From Salinimicrobium profundisediminis (GTDB lineage: Bacteria > Bacteroidota > Bacteroidia > Flavobacteriales > Flavobacteriaceae), in assembly GCF_026241755.1 (NCBI RefSeq), contig NZ_JAPJDA010000002.1, positions 62,001-126,000 of the forward strand: a DNA stretch of 64,000 nt. The letters run 5' to 3'. This document shows, piece after piece, positions 1 through 7,799 of this stretch (the first letter of the stretch is position 1; every line of letters begins with the position of its first letter). The translations under genes and the position numbers were made by a program. A model generated the notes under the pieces. That model saw only the letters and a program-made list of their open reading frames with translations. It ran no database searches and was not told where the DNA came from.

Positions 1-1854
1 TCGTTTGGCTCCAACCTCAATTACCTTTTTGAGTACCAGATGGGTTACATGTACTGGCGCTATTTTATGTGGAATTTTGTAGGCCGACAAAACGACGTTC
101 AGGGAAAATATACCGACCAGAATGGAAACTGGATAAGCGGGATCGACTTTATTGACGAGGCCCGCCTGGGGAATCAGGATCAGCTTCCTTCAGACGCACT
201 GAATAATCCTGCAAGAAATACTTATTACTTCCTCCCGCTGATTTTAGGAGTGCTGGGGCTCGTTTTTCAGTATACAAAAGACAAGAAGAATTTTTGGGTG
301 CTGCTCGTTTTCTTCCTCTTTACGGGTATTGCGCTAAAAATTTATCTCAACGAACGGCCTTTTGAGCCACGGGAAAGAGATTATGCACTGGTAGGATCTT
401 TCTACGTATTTGCTATTTGGATAGGCTTTGGGGTTTATGCCCTTTTTGACATCCTTAAAGATTACCTGAAACCAAAGATCGCAGTACCCATTGTGGTCAC
501 GGCTTCCCTGCTCGCAGTACCTGCAGTACTTGCAAGCGAAAACTGGGACGATCATAACAGGGCTAACCGTTATACAGCGCTGGCCATGGCAAAAATGTAC
601 CTTGACAGCCTTGACGAGGATGCCATACTCTTCACTATTGGAGACAACGATACTTTTGCCCTATGGTATGCCCAGCAGGTAGAAGGCTACCGTACCGATG
701 TACGTATAGTGAATACCAGCCTGTTTATGACCGATTGGTATATTGACCAAATGAAACGGCAGGCATGGGAAAGCGAGCCCATACCGGGGCAGCTTGTTCA
801 CGAGCAGTACACTTATGGAACAAGAGATGCAGTGTGGTTTCAACCTGTAACCCAGGACACCATGAACATTCAAACCTGGATGAACTGGATTGCGAGCGAT
901 GACCCCCGCACCAAAGCAGATCTTATGAGCGGCCAAAGTGTGAGCACCTTCCCTACCAAACATGTGAGAATTCCTGTGAACAGGGAAAATGTGCTGGAAT
1001 ACGGTATTGTAAAACCGCAAAATGCTGATGAGATCGTAGATGAGATCGTGATTGAGCTCAACGAAGATATCTTATACAAAAACCGTTTGTTGATGCTTGA
1101 TATTGTAGCCAACAACGACTGGAAACGCCCAATATACTTTACCGGCGGAAGCTTTGGAGATGATGATTACCTGTGGATGAAAGATTACCTGCAACTGGAT
1201 GGCGTGGCCTACAAACTGGTTCCTATTAAGACTCCGGTGAATCCGCGGAACCCGTTTGATATGGGACGTTTAGATGCCGATAAGATGTACGACATCGTGA
1301 TGAACTGGTACTGGGGTAATTCGGGAGACCCGGGCTTATATTATGATCCTGAAACCCGCAAAAATGCCATTACATACCGCAGCAACCTAGCACGTCTTGC
1401 CGAAGCATTGATGAATGAAGGAAAGATGCAAAGGGCAGAAGAGGTTATGGATCTTGCGATGGAAAAAATGCCTGTAGCACATTTTGAATACTACACCCTA
1501 CTTGAACCTTTTATACAGGGTTATTATGAAGTAGGCCAAAAGGAAAAAGCAAGGGAGTTGTGGCAACAGGTAGCGAAAAAGTACCAGGAGAACCTCACCT
1601 ATTTTAGTTCCCTTGAACTGGACAGGCAATTCTCACGCGGCAATGAAATAGTTACAGACATTGAGCGGTACCGAAGCCTTGTAGATGTGTTGATTATTAA
1701 TGATACTGAAGAAATAGCCCGGGAAGAGGCCGATAAATTCAACCAGTACCTAATGCTGTTCCAGCACTTCTACGCAAGGCCTGAAGAGACGCCCGAAGAA
1801 ATCCCTGCCAGGGAAGCAGAGCTGCTTCAGCAAGAGATCAGGGATTCGCTGTAA
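1..1854 (+). CDS. DUF2723 family membrane protein (protein O-mannosyltransferase-like), C-terminal part
   Basis: The frame is open from base 1, so the gene starts upstream of the window; 617 residues are visible. After about 60 soluble residues come several hydrophobic segments (around residues 70-180 of the visible part), then a long soluble region containing FTIGDNDTFALWYAQ and TDVRIVNTSLFMTDWYI, and an alpha-helical C-terminus (RLAEALMNEGKMQRAEE, GYYEVGQKEKARELW) that looks like TPR helices. The layout fits the DUF2723 family of Bacteroidota, named in databases as protein O-mannosyltransferase or GT117 glycosyltransferase. A role in O-glycosylation of exported proteins is known only for the family and is inferred here. 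It is followed after 18 bases by a polysaccharide deacetylase, probably in the same transcript. The active-site region would lie in the missing N-terminus. Confidence 0.8.
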   Translation, partial: SFGSNLNYLFEYQMGYMYWRYFMWNFVGRQNDVQGKYTDQNGNWISGIDFIDEARLGNQDQLPSDALNNPARNTYYFLPLILGVLGLVFQYTKDKKNFWVLLVFFLFTGIALKIYLNERPFEPRERDYALVGSFYVFAIWIGFGVYALFDILKDYLKPKIAVPIVVTASLLAVPAVLASENWDDHNRANRYTALAMAKMYLDSLDEDAILFTIGDNDTFALWYAQQVEGYRTDVRIVNTSLFMTDWYIDQMKRQAWESEPIPGQLVHEQYTYGTRDAVWFQPVTQDTMNIQTWMNWIASDDPRTKADLMSGQSVSTFPTKHVRIPVNRENVLEYGIVKPQNADEIVDEIVIELNEDILYKNRLLMLDIVANNDWKRPIYFTGGSFGDDDYLWMKDYLQLDGVAYKLVPIKTPVNPRNPFDMGRLDADKMYDIVMNWYWGNSGDPGLYYDPETRKNAITYRSNLARLAEALMNEGKMQRAEEVMDLAMEKMPVAHFEYYTLLEPFIQGYYEVGQKEKARELWQQVAKKYQENLTYFSSLELDRQFSRGNEIVTDIERYRSLVDVLIINDTEEIAREEADKFNQYLMLFQHFYARPEETPEEIPAREAELLQQEIRDSL

Positions 1855-1872
1855 AGCCGTTAAAAGAGCAGA

Positions 1873-2514
1873 ATGAGGGAGCGTATACCCCGGGTGATAA
1901 AACTTCTGTATCCAAAAAGGATATGGGATGTTGCCACCTGGGAGAAAAGCCTTTACCTCAGCTTTGATGACGGCCCTATTCCTGAAATTACGCCCTGGGT
2001 TTTAGACCAGCTTAAAAAATACAATGCCCGCGCGAGTTTTTTCTGTATTGGTGACAATGTTCGCAAACATCCCGATATTTTCAGGATGGTGGTTGAGCAA
2101 GGCCATACGGTTGGAAACCACACCCACAATCATTTGAATGGCTGGAGAACTTCTGTCGCAACCTATCTTGAAAATGTGCGGCAGGCACAGGAGGTGATAG
2201 AAAAAGAACTTCCGCAGAGAACAGGTCTCAAAAATGCCATTTTTCGCCCCCCGTATGGGAAGATCAGAAATGTGCAGGCCAAAAAGCTTCAGCAGGAAGG
2301 TTACAGCGTTGTGATGTGGAGCATTGTGAGTATGGATTATGACCAGCGGCTCTCTTCAGAAAAAGTCCTTCAGAATGTACTTAAAAATGCCGTGCCCGGA
2401 AGCATTATCGTCTTCCACGACAGCATAAAGGCCGAAAAAAACCTGAAAGCAGTCTTACCACAGGTGCTGGAACATTTTCAGAAGCAGGGCTACTCCTTTA
2501 AAGCGCTGAAATAA
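1873..2514 (+). CDS. Polysaccharide deacetylase (NodB homology domain)
   Basis: This 213-residue protein is little more than a NodB domain. Motif 1 is LYLSFDDGP near residue 30, the zinc motif is GNHTHNH near residue 80, motif 3 is FRPPYGK near residue 120, and the C-terminal motif IIVFHDS is near residue 180. Family members remove N- or O-acetyl groups from chitin-like, peptidoglycan or capsule sugars using a metal bound by Asp-His-His. No signal peptide is evident: the N-terminus MRERIPRVIKLLYPKRI is basic and amphipathic, so the protein is cytoplasmic or loosely membrane-bound. It lies 18 bases after the DUF2723 gene, so a joint role in surface glycan or glycoprotein modification is plausible but inferred. 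The exact substrate cannot be read from the sequence. Confidence 0.9.
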   Translation: MRERIPRVIKLLYPKRIWDVATWEKSLYLSFDDGPIPEITPWVLDQLKKYNARASFFCIGDNVRKHPDIFRMVVEQGHTVGNHTHNHLNGWRTSVATYLENVRQAQEVIEKELPQRTGLKNAIFRPPYGKIRNVQAKKLQQEGYSVVMWSIVSMDYDQRLSSEKVLQNVLKNAVPGSIIVFHDSIKAEKNLKAVLPQVLEHFQKQGYSFKALK

Positions 2515-2574
2515 AGAATAATACGCTAATATTTTTCAGAATCAGGTTTGTTTTTAGATTATATTTATCTAAAA

Positions 2575-3783
2575 ATGAGCAGCATGAAAAAAGTTACCCT
2601 TTTTCCCCTTTTACACCGGAACGAATGGCAGATAGGTATAAAATTCCCTTTTGATCAGGAAATAAAAACCAAATTACAGAAGCTTGACGTTGTGAAATGG
2701 ACCCGCACGCACAGTTGCTTTTACAGCCTTTACACGCCAGACAATAAACAGCTGCTTTACAACAAACTGCGCGAGGGCAAAATATTTGTTGATTACAGCG
2801 AACTTCAAAATTTTAAGCTGCCGGCAAAGGAAGCCAAACAACCACAACCTGTATTGGAATTCAGCCCCGCCCAGAAGAAGATCATGCATGAATACGTGAA
2901 TTACCTAAGAGGTCAGCGCCTTAGTGAAAGCAGTGTGCGCACCTATTATAGTTTTGTACTGAAGTTTGTACACTACGTTGGAGACAGGCAGGTTTCAGAA
3001 TTAAGAAAACGGGATATTGAGCTCTTTGTAGAGCAGTACATTGCAGCCGAAAATTATGCCCTTAGCACCCACAGGCAGTGGATAAGTGCCCTAAAACACT
3101 TTTTACAGCTTTACGACACTGAACATATTGATGTCAACAAAATCAAGCGACCTTCTAAAAGCAGGTATTTACCGGTGGTGCTCTCCAGCCAGGAGATCAT
3201 GAAGCTGCTGCAAGCCACCAGGAACCTGAAACACCGCGCCATTTTGGCCATGATCTACTCGGGCGGACTTCGCATTGGAGAGCTGCTCAATCTAAAGCTG
3301 GCTCATATAGATATTCACAGGCGGCAAATTTTTGTAAAGAATTCGAAAGGTCGTAAAGACAGGATGGTGGTGCTTGCCGAAAGTATGTTGCCATTGCTGA
3401 AGAACTACCTTAGCACCTATGTGCCTCGTGTGTTTTTTGCTGAAGGCCTTTACGGCGGAGCTTACAGCCCACAAAGTATAAGAACATTTCTTGCCGACTC
3501 CTGCCGCCGTGCCGGGATCAAAAAAAGGGTTACCCCACATACCCTAAGGCACTCCTATGCAACACATATGCTGGAGAACGGCGTAGACATACGTTACATA
3601 CAGGAGCTACTGGGGCACTCCAAACCCGAAACTACCATGATCTACACCCATGTCTCCCGAAAAGATATCCTGAAAATTGAGAGCCCCTTAGACGTGATGG
3701 TCAAGCAAATCTACAAATCTGACTTAGAAGAAGACCACCTGTTACTGCCACCACAGCATATTGCTGATAAACAGCTATATTAA
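2575..3783 (+). CDS. Tyrosine recombinase/integrase, XerD/IntI-like
   Basis: A 402-residue protein counted from ATG 2575; another ATG lies at 2584, and a TTG at 2548 would only add residues lacking family features. Residues 1-95 form an N-terminal domain (PLLHRNEWQIGIKF, KWTRTHSCFYSLYTP) typical of Bacteroidota integrases. A SAM-like core-binding domain follows (LRGQRLSESSVRTYYSF), then the catalytic domain. The catalytic set is complete: R233 (GGLRIGELL), K258 (NSKGRKDR), H322 and R325 (TPHTLRHSYATHML), H348 (LLGHSK) and nucleophile Y357 (TMIYTHVS). The end IYTHVSRKDILKIESPLD resembles the IntI C-terminus (IYTHVL...SPLD) more than XerC/D, but the IntI-specific insertion between K and HxxR is absent. 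It stands at the left edge of a toxin/defence-like island with attC-like hairpins, so cassette or site-specific recombination is a plausible role. Confidence 0.9.
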   Translation: MSSMKKVTLFPLLHRNEWQIGIKFPFDQEIKTKLQKLDVVKWTRTHSCFYSLYTPDNKQLLYNKLREGKIFVDYSELQNFKLPAKEAKQPQPVLEFSPAQKKIMHEYVNYLRGQRLSESSVRTYYSFVLKFVHYVGDRQVSELRKRDIELFVEQYIAAENYALSTHRQWISALKHFLQLYDTEHIDVNKIKRPSKSRYLPVVLSSQEIMKLLQATRNLKHRAILAMIYSGGLRIGELLNLKLAHIDIHRRQIFVKNSKGRKDRMVVLAESMLPLLKNYLSTYVPRVFFAEGLYGGAYSPQSIRTFLADSCRRAGIKKRVTPHTLRHSYATHMLENGVDIRYIQELLGHSKPETTMIYTHVSRKDILKIESPLDVMVKQIYKSDLEEDHLLLPPQHIADKQLY

Positions 3784-3856
3784 TGGGGATAAACATATTG
3801 AGCGTAATTATTCAGAAAAATTCTGCTCCATTCTTAAGATATACGTATATTTTAAT

Positions 3857-3864
3857 TAATTTTG
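3857..3864 (+). promoter_or_regulatory. Bacteroidota -7 element upstream of the VapBC-type module
   Basis: The octamer TAATTTTG matches the TAnnTTTG element of Bacteroidota sigma-A promoters and lies 20 bases before the start codon of the antitoxin gene. No convincing -33 TTG is visible. Transcription would begin only about 10 bases upstream of the ATG, giving a very short leader. Confidence 0.4.
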
Positions 3865-3883
3865 CACGTATAATTATTTTGTT

Positions 3884-4132
3884 ATGGATACAAAGCTGAC
3901 ATTAAAACTTAACCAGGAAATAATCGAACGAGCGAAAAAATATGCTTCAGATAATAAAATGAGCTTATCAAGAATTGTAGAAGCATATTTACAATCGTTG
4001 ACAACCGACAAGAAAAATTCAGATTTTGAAATTTCTCCTTTCATTAAAAGTCTGGCTACTGGAACAAAAATTCCGATCAATTTAGATTATAAAAAAGAAT
4101 ACACAGATTCATTATGGGAGAAATATAAATAA
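3884..4132 (+). CDS. Antitoxin, DUF6364/VapB-like ribbon-helix-helix protein
   Basis: An 82-residue protein. Its N-terminus MDTKLTLKLNQEIIERAKKY followed by ASDNKMSLSRIVEAYLQSL has the beta strand plus two helices of a ribbon-helix-helix DNA-binding domain and matches the DUF6364 family, which accompanies PIN toxins. The C-terminal part (PFIKSLATGTKIP...) is probably the segment that binds and blocks the toxin. The stop codon directly abuts the ATG of the PIN gene, a usual VapBC arrangement, and the antitoxin is expected to repress the shared promoter. Assignment as antitoxin rests on the RHH pattern and gene order. Confidence 0.85.
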   Translation: MDTKLTLKLNQEIIERAKKYASDNKMSLSRIVEAYLQSLTTDKKNSDFEISPFIKSLATGTKIPINLDYKKEYTDSLWEKYK

Positions 4133-4555
4133 ATGAAAAAGAGATTATTTCTAGATACAAACGTTATCCTTGATTTACTTGGAGAACGGGATCCTTTCTA
4201 TGACTCAATTGCTAAAGTAGCTTCACTAGCTGACAAAGAAGAACTAACCTTACTTGTTTCCCCAATTTCATTTGCTACACTAAATTATTTTATTTCAAAA
4301 TTTGAGTCTGCAAAAATTGCTCAGGAGAAACTGAGAAAATTTAAAATCATATGTGAAATCTGCAAACTGGATGCACACATTATCGAAAAAGGACTGAACT
4401 CTGATTTTAAAGATTTTGAAGATACTTTACAATATTTCAGTGCTACAGATTCCAATTGTGATATTATAATCACTAGAAATGGAAAAGATTTCAAAAAGTC
4501 TTTGTTACCTGTTATGAGTGCAGATGAATATTTGCAGAGTATAAAACCAAAATAA
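4133..4555 (+). CDS. PIN-domain ribonuclease toxin (VapC-like)
   Basis: A 140-residue protein with the PIN-domain opening RLFLDTNVILDLLGERDPF; D8 is the first metal-binding acidic residue and a second acidic cluster follows near DFKDFEDTLQYFSATDSNCD. The end DIIITRNGKDFKKSLLPVMSADEYL matches the conserved PIN C-terminus (TRN.KDF). PIN toxins are Mg2+-dependent RNases that cleave tRNA, rRNA or mRNA; the target here is unknown. It immediately follows the RHH antitoxin with no intergenic base. An attC-like hairpin begins 5 bases after its stop codon, so the two-gene unit looks like a mobile cassette. Confidence 0.9.
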   Translation: MKKRLFLDTNVILDLLGERDPFYDSIAKVASLADKEELTLLVSPISFATLNYFISKFESAKIAQEKLRKFKIICEICKLDAHIIEKGLNSDFKDFEDTLQYFSATDSNCDIIITRNGKDFKKSLLPVMSADEYLQSIKPK

Positions 4556-4559
4556 CTCC

Positions 4560-4693
4560 GCCTAATTTCGGTTATAGCAAATAGCGGGTTTTGCCGAGAA
4601 AGTGTAATTTAGAAAACCAAGAAACAAAAGGTTAAGCCGACAACTGCGCGTCCCTATTCCCGCTACTTGTCAATAACCGTAACAATTATGAGC
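4560..4693 (+). other. attC-like long imperfect hairpin A, downstream of the VapC-type gene
   Basis: The left arm at 4569-4588 (CGGTTATAGCAAATAGCGGG) is almost the reverse complement of the right arm at 4659-4679, differing by one extra base and two or three mismatches around a 70-base central region. The outer boxes GCCTAAT (4560-4566) and ATTATGAGC (4685-4693) can also pair in part and resemble the RYYYAAC and GTTRRRY boxes of integron attC sites. The arm begins 13 bases after the stop codon. The same design, spacing and motifs recur at 8690-8816. Identity as a recombination site is inference. Confidence 0.5.
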
Positions 4694-4809
4694 AATTGCC
4701 AGCCATCACTATAACGGCACTCGGGGGACAAAACCACGATCATTATAAATTAAAGATGAAACAATTAGAACTAAATGAAAGAAACATTGCTGGCTTAACC
4801 TTTATCGAT

Positions 4810-6168
4810 ATGTCTTCAGTAAAATTACTTTTGTTACTCACGCTTTTCTGCTGCAGCAGCATCTCTTCTTCCCAAACGCTGCACGGGGTAATAAAAGATT
4901 TTGACACCAAAAAACCCCTAAGTGATGTGCATATTACCTCTTCAGCCATTACAAATATTACAATTTCTGGAGAAGAAGGCGAATTCATATTAGTACTAAA
5001 GGAGTTGGTTTCACCAACAGATTCTATTTCCTTCTCCTATATAGGCTACACAACTCTTGCTATGAGTCTGAAGGAATTAGGAAGATCCGGTAATGAAATT
5101 TTCCTTAGGCCTGAAGTGGACCAACTATCTGAGGTGAACCTGGATTCGAAGAGACTGCTCAGCAAGACCTTGAAGTTTTCTGAGATAGCTTCACTAAAAA
5201 AAGGAGTTAATTCTTTTGGTTCAATAGACCTAGGAAACAAGATTTACGTCATAGCAGGGGATGCTTCAGTTGTTGAGGAACCAATCAAAGAAGCAATGGC
5301 GACGACCTTAGGGGAGCCAACTCTTTCTGACATCATGAGCATATCGCGAGCAAATTTCTCGATGCCTGAATATTCGGAGGATGTACAGGTCTACAATGAG
5401 TTAACGGATGAATGGACAATTTCTCCCATCAAAGTAAGTAAGAGAGCCGGTCATAATGCAGTGCTACATAAAAATAAAATTTATGTGCTTGGCGGCAAAC
5501 ATCTTAATCACTCCGGCCAAAAGGTCCTACTTTCTACAACGATCGAAGTTATTGATTTACAGAAGGACACATTACTAGTGGACCGTGTTTATCCTCATCA
5601 AGCTTCAGGCGCCGCTGTGGTCATTCATGGGAATGATCTACTGGTATTAGGTGGCTCCACCCGCTTAAACAGCAGGAGAAAAAAGATCTTTACTGATGAA
5701 GTTCATCTTTTTAATTTTCTGACGGGACTTTGGTTTGAAGCAGGAAAATTACCCGAAAGAAAGGAAATTAAAGCTGTTAATATTCAAGGTAAAATTTTCA
5801 TCATCGGTGGGAGTGATGGAAGCGTTCCTAACAGCATCGAATCGTTAGATCTAACTACAGGTAAATATAAAACTGAAGCTAAGTTGCAGTATGGTTTTAA
5901 TAATCCGGGGGTGGTTTCTAACGGGAATATAATTTATGTATATGAAAGTGGAAAATTTCATACCATTGATGTAGAAAAGAGAGAGATGAGAACCTATAGG
6001 ATTGATCTTCAGGTTGAAGAACCGAATCTTCATATTTTGAATCACAAATTATTCGTTATAGGCGGATATAAAGAGCAACTTTATACGAAAACTCCAATTA
6101 CTATGTGCTACAAGATAGCTCTAGAGGAGTTCAATAAAACTAAGGTTAAAGAAAATGTTTTTTTCTAG
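4810..6168 (+). CDS. Exported Kelch-repeat protein with N-terminal CarboxypepD_reg-like domain
   Basis: The start is placed at ATG 4810 because it gives a clean signal peptide (MSSVKLLLLLTLFCCSSISS, then SQTLHG), leaving 452 residues. Residues about 21-105 form a carboxypeptidase-regulatory-like beta-sandwich (TLHGVIKDFDTKKPLSDVHI, SFSYIGYTTL), common at the N-terminus of Bacteroidota outer-membrane proteins. The rest contains Kelch-type blades, seen as repeated NKIYVLGGK, NDLLVLGGS, GKIFIIGGSDGS and HKLFVIGGY. Kelch propellers bind proteins or sugars, but no catalytic residues are visible and the ligand is unknown. No T9SS C-terminal sorting domain is apparent. It stands alone between the attC-like hairpin and another outer-membrane protein gene. 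Upstream in-frame start candidates lie partly in the hairpin and are unlikely. Confidence 0.75.
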   Translation: MSSVKLLLLLTLFCCSSISSSQTLHGVIKDFDTKKPLSDVHITSSAITNITISGEEGEFILVLKELVSPTDSISFSYIGYTTLAMSLKELGRSGNEIFLRPEVDQLSEVNLDSKRLLSKTLKFSEIASLKKGVNSFGSIDLGNKIYVIAGDASVVEEPIKEAMATTLGEPTLSDIMSISRANFSMPEYSEDVQVYNELTDEWTISPIKVSKRAGHNAVLHKNKIYVLGGKHLNHSGQKVLLSTTIEVIDLQKDTLLVDRVYPHQASGAAVVIHGNDLLVLGGSTRLNSRRKKIFTDEVHLFNFLTGLWFEAGKLPERKEIKAVNIQGKIFIIGGSDGSVPNSIESLDLTTGKYKTEAKLQYGFNNPGVVSNGNIIYVYESGKFHTIDVEKREMRTYRIDLQVEEPNLHILNHKLFVIGGYKEQLYTKTPITMCYKIALEEFNKTKVKENVFF

Positions 6169-6309
6169 TAATTGGTTTCGATAAAAAAAAGAATTCACCA
6201 CAAAATGAAAAGATACTTCAGTTCTAAAGTATGGTGATCAAAACTTCAAGCTGCACCTTTTAAAGGGTCAGAATCTAGTGTAAAGGATGTGCCTTTAACT
6301 TTGTAAAAT

Positions 6310-6921
6310 ATGTGCCTTAACAAACATTACATATTAGTGTTAATTCTCACTTTTTTCCTAAGCAGTTTTACTTTCGCTCAAGGATTAAATGATCAGGAAA
6401 AAAACAGATCTGCCAATAAGATTGAAATCAGTTTCAAACCACAATTTTCGGCCATTATGGTCCCTTTTGAAGATTATCCAGCCAGCAGAAACCCTGATTA
6501 TGAGATAGGCAGTAACTCACGAATATATGGCCTGGAAATTTCAGCTACCTTAAATTACAAATCTATAATTGGTATTGGAGCAGGAATTGGTTCAGAAAAC
6601 CTTTTACTGGAAAATGAAAATATAGAATACCTACCTGTATTTTTAGAGGTTACTCCTTTCCCCGCAGCCAATCCTAAAAAAGGTTTCGCTTCATTTTCTG
6701 GTAGAGTCGGGACACACCTGGGGGATCTTGATAAAAAAGGTATTTATTTAAGAGCAGATTTAGGTTATTACATTCCTTTGATAGATCATATTACTCTTTA
6801 TTTTAAAGTCTTATTTACACATCAAACCCTGTATAAAAGTTTCCCTGATATTGAGAGGCTCTCAAACAAGTATTCATTTAATGGAATAGGTTTCGGATTT
6901 GGTTTAGAATTTTATCTGTGA
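6310..6921 (+). CDS. Exported protein, probable small outer-membrane beta-barrel, function unknown
   Basis: A 203-residue protein with a strong signal peptide (MCLNKHYILVLILTFFLSSF, then TFAQG). The mature part alternates polar and hydrophobic residues with many Gly and aromatic residues (GLEISATLNYKSIIGIGAGI, GIYLRADLGYYIPL, HITLYFKVLF) and ends GIGFGFGLEFYL with a terminal aromatic pattern typical of outer-membrane barrels. I recognise no specific family. It is 141 bases downstream of the Kelch gene; the gap carries no obvious promoter. A barrel of about eight strands is the best reading of the length; it could also be a lipocalin-like periplasmic protein. Confidence 0.65.
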   Translation: MCLNKHYILVLILTFFLSSFTFAQGLNDQEKNRSANKIEISFKPQFSAIMVPFEDYPASRNPDYEIGSNSRIYGLEISATLNYKSIIGIGAGIGSENLLLENENIEYLPVFLEVTPFPAANPKKGFASFSGRVGTHLGDLDKKGIYLRADLGYYIPLIDHITLYFKVLFTHQTLYKSFPDIERLSNKYSFNGIGFGFGLEFYL

Positions 6922-6943
6922 AAGCCTGGGCTTCCAAAACTAA

Positions 6944-7025
6944 ATAACTCCACCTATAGAATACCCTCCAAAAATGTCATTTTTGACTACCTTTAAATCA
7001 AATCTGTAGCTGATTATTTGAGTTT
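6944..7025 (+). repeat. Direct repeat copy 1 (about 82 bp) before the mntA-hepT block
   Basis: From about 6944 to 7025 the sequence nearly repeats at 8823-8907: both contain CTCCACCTATAGAATACC, then the palindrome CAAAAATGTCATTTTTG (6969-6985), then GACTACYTTTAAA, and end GCTGATTATTTGAGTTT or one base longer. The two copies face the same way and bracket the MntA-HepT genes and the 7800 gene. A shorter related stretch, ATTACCTCCTATAGACAC, lies at 7071-7088. Confidence 0.75.
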
Positions 7026-7030
7026 AAAGC

Positions 7031-7093
7031 CCCCATCCTGTGTTATGGGGAAGTATGGTGTAAAGTTTCTATTACCTCCTATAGACACTTTAC
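7031..7093 (+). promoter_or_regulatory. Two stem-loops upstream of the MntA-type gene
   Basis: The first hairpin is CCCCAT (7031-7036) with ATGGGG (7045-7050). The second pairs GTAAAGTTTCTAT (7060-7072) with ATAGACACTTTAC (7081-7093), matching at 12 of 13 positions. Together they sit 32 bases before the start codon of the nucleotidyltransferase gene. They could be an operator for autoregulation, a terminator for the gene upstream, or part of the repeat element just before them. Confidence 0.4.
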
Positions 7094-7124
7094 TTCCCAA
7101 TATTAAATTGATTATCTTAGTCTT

Positions 7125-7460
7125 ATGAGAATTAAGGAGAGTATTCGAGCAAGGTTTTCAGACTTTACCACATTGTGCAGGTCATACAATGTGAAAACCC
7201 TGTATGCCTTCGGATCAGCTACTACAGATGAGTTTGATGAGAATAGCAGTGATATTGATTTACTCATTGAAATTGAAGAAAATGACCCTTTAGAAAGAGG
7301 AGAAAAATTACTGGCCATTTGGGATAAACTGGAAGAATTCTTTCAGAGGAAAGTTGATTTACTAACTCAGAATTCTGTAAAGAACCCCGTATTGAAAAAA
7401 AATATAGATGCCACAAAAGTGCTAATCTATGACGGACAAAAGCAAAAAATATCTGTCTGA
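7125..7460 (+). CDS. mntA: MntA-like nucleotidyltransferase antitoxin
   Basis: A 111-residue minimal nucleotidyltransferase. The motif lies at residues 29-45: FGS (G30, S31), eleven residues, then D43-I-D45, followed by LLIEIEE; this is the GS...DxD pattern, one residue longer than the usual ten-residue gap. MntA-type antitoxins AMPylate a tyrosine in the partner HEPN toxin and so silence it. Its 3' end overlaps the next gene by 32 bases, as is common for MNT/HEPN pairs. The segment DKLEEFFQRKVDLLTQNSVKNPVLKKNI is the typical C-terminal part of the family. Antitoxin function is inferred from family and context. Confidence 0.85.
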   Translation: MRIKESIRARFSDFTTLCRSYNVKTLYAFGSATTDEFDENSSDIDLLIEIEENDPLERGEKLLAIWDKLEEFFQRKVDLLTQNSVKNPVLKKNIDATKVLIYDGQKQKISV

Positions 7461-7761
7461 CATAATGATGGCTATTGACTTGGTTCAAAATTTCATAGCC
7501 GACACCCCTAATTTCGATTCTTACCAGAGTGACTTCAAGACCCAAAGTGCCGTAGAAAGACAGCTGGCAATAATAGGTGAAGCACTTAATAAACTCAGAC
7601 AATTGGAATCGGACCTCTCAATTAAAAATGACAAACAAATCATTGGATTAAGGAACAGACTGATACACGGTTATGATAGTCTTGACAATTCAATACTGTG
7701 GGTAATCATAAGAAGACACCTACCTGAATTAAAAAAAGAAATCCAGAATCTTTCCAACTAA
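7429..7761 (+). CDS. hepT: HepT-like HEPN ribonuclease toxin (DUF86)
   Basis: A 110-residue all-helical protein with the HEPN catalytic motif RNRLIHGY: R75-x4-H80 and Y82, matching the Rx4HxY signature of HepT, in which the tyrosine is the residue AMPylated by MntA. The N-terminus KKYLSDIMMAIDLVQNFI and the middle SAVERQLAIIGEALNKLR are characteristic of DUF86. The start overlaps the MntA gene by 32 bases; other in-frame starts would lose the first helix. HEPN toxins are RNases acting on tRNA or other RNA. The next gene, 38 bases downstream, encodes an unrelated Rossmann-like protein and may be part of the same cassette. Confidence 0.88.
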   Translation: MTDKSKKYLSDIMMAIDLVQNFIADTPNFDSYQSDFKTQSAVERQLAIIGEALNKLRQLESDLSIKNDKQIIGLRNRLIHGYDSLDNSILWVIIRRHLPELKKEIQNLSN

Positions 7762-7799
7762 AAAGAACAGTTGGGCATAATTTTAAAGAATAATCGAAT

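Noticed and set aside
2548-2574. Upstream TTG start of the recombinase gene
   Set aside because: It would add nine residues without family similarity; the ATG at 2575 or 2584 fits the usual start.
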